The notes below the pieces were generated by a model, which worked only from the letters and a program-made list of their open reading frames with translations, searched no databases and had not been told where the DNA came from. DNA of 64,000 nucleotides from Haliscomenobacter hydrossis DSM 1100 (lineage in GTDB: Bacteria; Bacteroidota; Bacteroidia; Chitinophagales; Saprospiraceae): positions 248,001-312,000 of the forward strand of contig NC_015510.1 in assembly GCF_000212735.1 (NCBI RefSeq), read 5' to 3'. A program made the position numbers and the translations under genes. This document shows, piece after piece, positions 61,645-64,000 of the stretch; position 1 is the stretch's first letter, and every line of letters begins with the position of its first letter.

Positions 61645-63783
61645 ATGAAACAAGCAAAAACAATTGAGCGCAGAAGTCGCCTGTTCATGGACGACTTTTT
61701 GCACAGCTACCGTGTATTGTACCCTGACGCTGGCCCGGAGCGCATCCAGCGTTTAATGGACATCCTCAGCCAGGTTGACCAAAAACGCTCGCCCTCCCTC
61801 AAAAACCTCGATGCCGACCGGGAATGGAAAGCCGATTGGTTTCAACAACCGGATCAGGTGGGGATGATGCTGTATGTCGATCTTTTTGCCAGCAATTTGC
61901 AGGGCGTTATTGAGCACATTGATTATTTCCAAGAACTCGGCATCACCTACCTGCACCTGATGCCCCTGCTCAAACCGCGCAATGGCCCCAACGATGGTGG
62001 ATATGCTGTAGCCGATTACCGCGCGGTCAATGAACGCTTGGGCACCATGGAACAACTGCGCGATTTGGCCGCTCTGCTGCACGAAAAAGGCATGCTCCTG
62101 GTGATCGACTACGTGATGAACCATACCGCCCGTGAACACCAATGGGCACAGGCGGCACTCAGTGGCGATAAACACTTTCAGGATTTTTACCTCCTCTTCG
62201 ACGACCGTGCCCTGCCTGATGCTTACGAGCGGACTTTACCGGAAGTATTTCCCGATTTTGCTCCGGGCAATTTTACCTGGCAACCCGAAATCCAAAAATG
62301 GGCCTGGACGACCTTCTACGATTTCCAGTGGGACCTCAACTACCGCAACCCGGATGTGTTTGAAGCCATGCTGGAAGAAATGCTTTTCCTGGCCAATGTT
62401 GGGGTTGACATCCTCCGCCTCGATGCCGTCCCTTTTTTGTGGAAAAACCTGGGTACCAATTGCCAAAACCAGCAGGAAGCCATCCACATCCTGGCGGCTT
62501 ACCGCGCCCTCGTGCGCATGGTCGCACCGGGCTTGTTGTTTAAATCGGAGGCCATTGTAGCTCCCGAAGACATCATTCGGTACCTGGGCAGTGGCGGACT
62601 GGAAGGCAAAGTATGCGAAATTGGCTACAATGCCACTTTGATGAACCACCTTTGGCAAGCCCTGGCCGCGGAAAATACCCATTTGCTGCGCACTACCCTC
62701 TCGCGCTTGCCCGCTATCCCCAAAGAAGCCACCTGGATCAACTACATCCGCTGCCACGACGACATTGGCTGGGGCATTTCGGATGAAAACGCTGCCGCCG
62801 TAGGCCAAAGTGGACGGGGCACGCGCAATTATTGCAGCGATTTTTATTCGGGCGTTTTGCCGCACAGCTACGCCGAAGGGTATATTTTCCAACGCGACCG
62901 CCAAACGGGTGAGGCACGCACTTCGGGCACCGCCGCCGCATTGACGGGTTTGCAAAAAGCGCTGGTGGAGGCAGATCCCCAAAAAATCGACCTGGCCATC
63001 AAACGCCTGGAAGTGCTCAACGGGGTCATCTTCTTTATGCGCGGCATTCCCCTGATTTTCTCTGGCGATGAAATAGGTCAACTCAACGATTACGCTTATT
63101 TGCTCGACCCGCTGAAAGCAGGCGACAACCGTTGGGTACACCGCCCGCCGATGAACTGGGCCAAGGCTGCCCGCATCCACGAAGCAGGAACCCCGGAGGC
63201 ACGGATTTTTTCCCTGCACCAGCGCTACATTGCCGTGCGCAGACAGTCGCCAGCCCTGCACAGCCGTTCGGTGGATCGCATCATTTTGCCGGATAGTGAC
63301 GCCCTGTTTGTATGTGAGCGGAATTACCAGGGGCACAAAATGTTGCTGGTGGCCAACCTCAGCCGTACCCCCCAACGCATGAGCATCAGCCTTTTGCCGC
63401 CAGAGTGGCAAAATGGTGTGTATGTGGACGCCCTGCGCCAACAAAGCATGAGTTTCATCAACGACCATTTGTCGATTGGCCCTTACGGGGTATATTGGTT
63501 AAAACCTGCCCTGAGTCTGGAATCGACCAGTACAACCAGTGTTGAACTAAGCATGTACGTCCCCGCTGAATTTGGGGAAGAATTGTACGTGGTGGGCAGT
63601 TTGCCGATCCTGGGCAATTGGGATTGGCAAAAAGGACTATCCGCCGATTCAAAAGATTATCCGCATTGGAAGCTTCGATTTGAGGTGGTAAAAGGACAGG
63701 CATTTTCGTGGAAATGGGTGCGGGTACGGAATGGAAAAGTGGTGATGTGGGCGGAAGAGGATATGGAAGAGATGCCGCTTTGA
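61645..63783 (+). CDS. Amylosucrase-like GH13 enzyme with C-terminal starch-binding-like domain
   Basis: 712 aa with no signal peptide. The N-terminal helices and barrel match amylosucrase (GH13 subfamily 4): VGMMLYVDLFASNLQG, GYAVADYRAVNERLGTM, LRLDAVPF (D260), FKSEAIV (E302) and CHDDIGWG (D372/D373). It may transfer glucosyl units (making alpha-glucan from sucrose) or hydrolyse maltose or sucrose; the acceptor site cannot be judged. The last about 80 residues (STTSVELSMYVPAEFG, LYVVGSLPILGNWDW, VWAEEDMEEMPL) resemble a CBM20 starch-binding domain, an unusual addition for an amylosucrase-type protein. It is cytoplasmic, perhaps acting on glycogen. It is followed by a family C repeat. Confidence 0.85.
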   Translation: MKQAKTIERRSRLFMDDFLHSYRVLYPDAGPERIQRLMDILSQVDQKRSPSLKNLDADREWKADWFQQPDQVGMMLYVDLFASNLQGVIEHIDYFQELGITYLHLMPLLKPRNGPNDGGYAVADYRAVNERLGTMEQLRDLAALLHEKGMLLVIDYVMNHTAREHQWAQAALSGDKHFQDFYLLFDDRALPDAYERTLPEVFPDFAPGNFTWQPEIQKWAWTTFYDFQWDLNYRNPDVFEAMLEEMLFLANVGVDILRLDAVPFLWKNLGTNCQNQQEAIHILAAYRALVRMVAPGLLFKSEAIVAPEDIIRYLGSGGLEGKVCEIGYNATLMNHLWQALAAENTHLLRTTLSRLPAIPKEATWINYIRCHDDIGWGISDENAAAVGQSGRGTRNYCSDFYSGVLPHSYAEGYIFQRDRQTGEARTSGTAAALTGLQKALVEADPQKIDLAIKRLEVLNGVIFFMRGIPLIFSGDEIGQLNDYAYLLDPLKAGDNRWVHRPPMNWAKAARIHEAGTPEARIFSLHQRYIAVRRQSPALHSRSVDRIILPDSDALFVCERNYQGHKMLLVANLSRTPQRMSISLLPPEWQNGVYVDALRQQSMSFINDHLSIGPYGVYWLKPALSLESTSTTSVELSMYVPAEFGEELYVVGSLPILGNWDWQKGLSADSKDYPHWKLRFEVVKGQAFSWKWVRVRNGKVVMWAEEDMEEMPL

Positions 63784-63796
63784 TTCAAAGCGACAA

Positions 63797-63972
63797 CAAT
63801 GGGAGCGCGGATGACACGGATTAAGCGGATTTTCACGGATTTTGATTCCGCCTGCGGCGAAATAAGTGTAGCCACAAATTTGTGCAATTTGTGGCAAAAA
63901 AGCGGCTCTGCGGCAGACATGAGTCCTAATCCGTTTAAATCCGCTTAATCCGTGTCATCCGCGTTCCCATTG
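63797..63972. repeat. Family C hairpin repeat, copy C2
   Basis: CAATGGGAGCGCGGATGACA pairs with TGTCATCCGCGTTCCCATTG at the far end. The centre holds an insert with its own hairpins (GCCACAAATT-TGTGC-AATTTGTGGC and CCGCCTGCGGCG). Flanks AAGCGACAA before and TTGAGTCTCCTGCGAAAGAG after match those of C1. It runs almost to the window edge. Confidence 0.75.
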
Positions 63973-64000
63973 AGTCTCCTGCGAAAGAGCCGAAGGCTCA

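Noticed and set aside
62236-63468. 410-aa open frame on the minus strand
   Set aside because: It lies wholly inside the amylosucrase-like gene in antisense; its composition is that of a shadow frame and the plus-strand protein has all catalytic motifs.
1-64000. tRNA, rRNA, riboswitch or prophage genes
   Set aside because: None recognised on reading both strands; hairpins found belong to the repeat families described.

Overview
The window comes from a member of the Bacteroidota, most likely a Saprospiria-type gliding or filamentous organism close to Haliscomenobacter (inference). Support: two giant secreted proteins ending in the gliding-associated (type B) T9SS C-terminal domain, an amylase with a type A T9SS domain, few Shine-Dalgarno sequences, promoters of the Bacteroidetes form TTG-N19/20-TAnnTTTG, and LytS/LytTR signalling. 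There are no rRNA, tRNA, phage, plasmid or CRISPR genes, and no full insertion sequence.

Layout. 0.4-14.6 kb (minus strand): a GntP permease, a secreted endonuclease/exonuclease/phosphatase-fold protein, two paralogous T9SS adhesin-like proteins (about 1270 and 2062 aa) and a sphingosine-1-phosphate-lyase-like PLP enzyme. 14.9-16.9 kb (plus): a lipoprotein aldose 1-epimerase and an arginyl-tRNA-protein-transferase-like protein. 17.1-20.3 kb (minus): a three-gene operon resembling tripartite alpha-helical pore-forming toxins (Hbl/Nhe/AhlABC type). 20.5-30 kb: a TauE/SafE permease coupled to an M1 peptidase, a large Asp-box beta-propeller protein, a LytS-LytTR-FAH operon and a serine hydrolase. 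30-34.5 kb: a WD40-caspase protein and an EAD11-like/TM/DUF4384 protein, which look like parts of a conflict or cell-death system. 34.7-42.9 kb: a transglutaminase/DUF2126 protein facing the ATP-grasp, alpha-E, transglutaminase and Anbu (proteasome-like) cluster. 43-50.6 kb: formate-THF ligase, a small secreted protein, a tiny Lys/Cys-rich protein with a structured leader, a large zinc protease, and the NAD salvage pair pnuC-nadR. 50.8-57.7 kb: a T9SS GH13 amylase, a second caspase protein, a small secreted protein and a 5'-truncated CHAT protease. 57.7-63.8 kb: an HNH/RNA-ligase-like fusion, the agmatine-to-putrescine pair aguB/aguA, a DUF2927 lipoprotein and an amylosucrase-like GH13 enzyme.

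The gaps between genes are full of hairpin-forming repeats. Five families (called A to E here) are built of short tandem units whose second arm is the inverted first arm. A separate set of four elements, 159-164 bp each, has arms that match within a copy but differ between copies. A 131-bp MITE-like element sits inside one family A copy, and one of the 160-bp elements lies exactly at the truncation point of the CHAT gene.

The items I find most worth following are the tripartite toxin operon, the HNH/degenerate RNA ligase fusion, the caspase/EAD11/CHAT neighbourhood, the hairpin element family, and the small Lys/Cys-rich gene with its hairpin leader.
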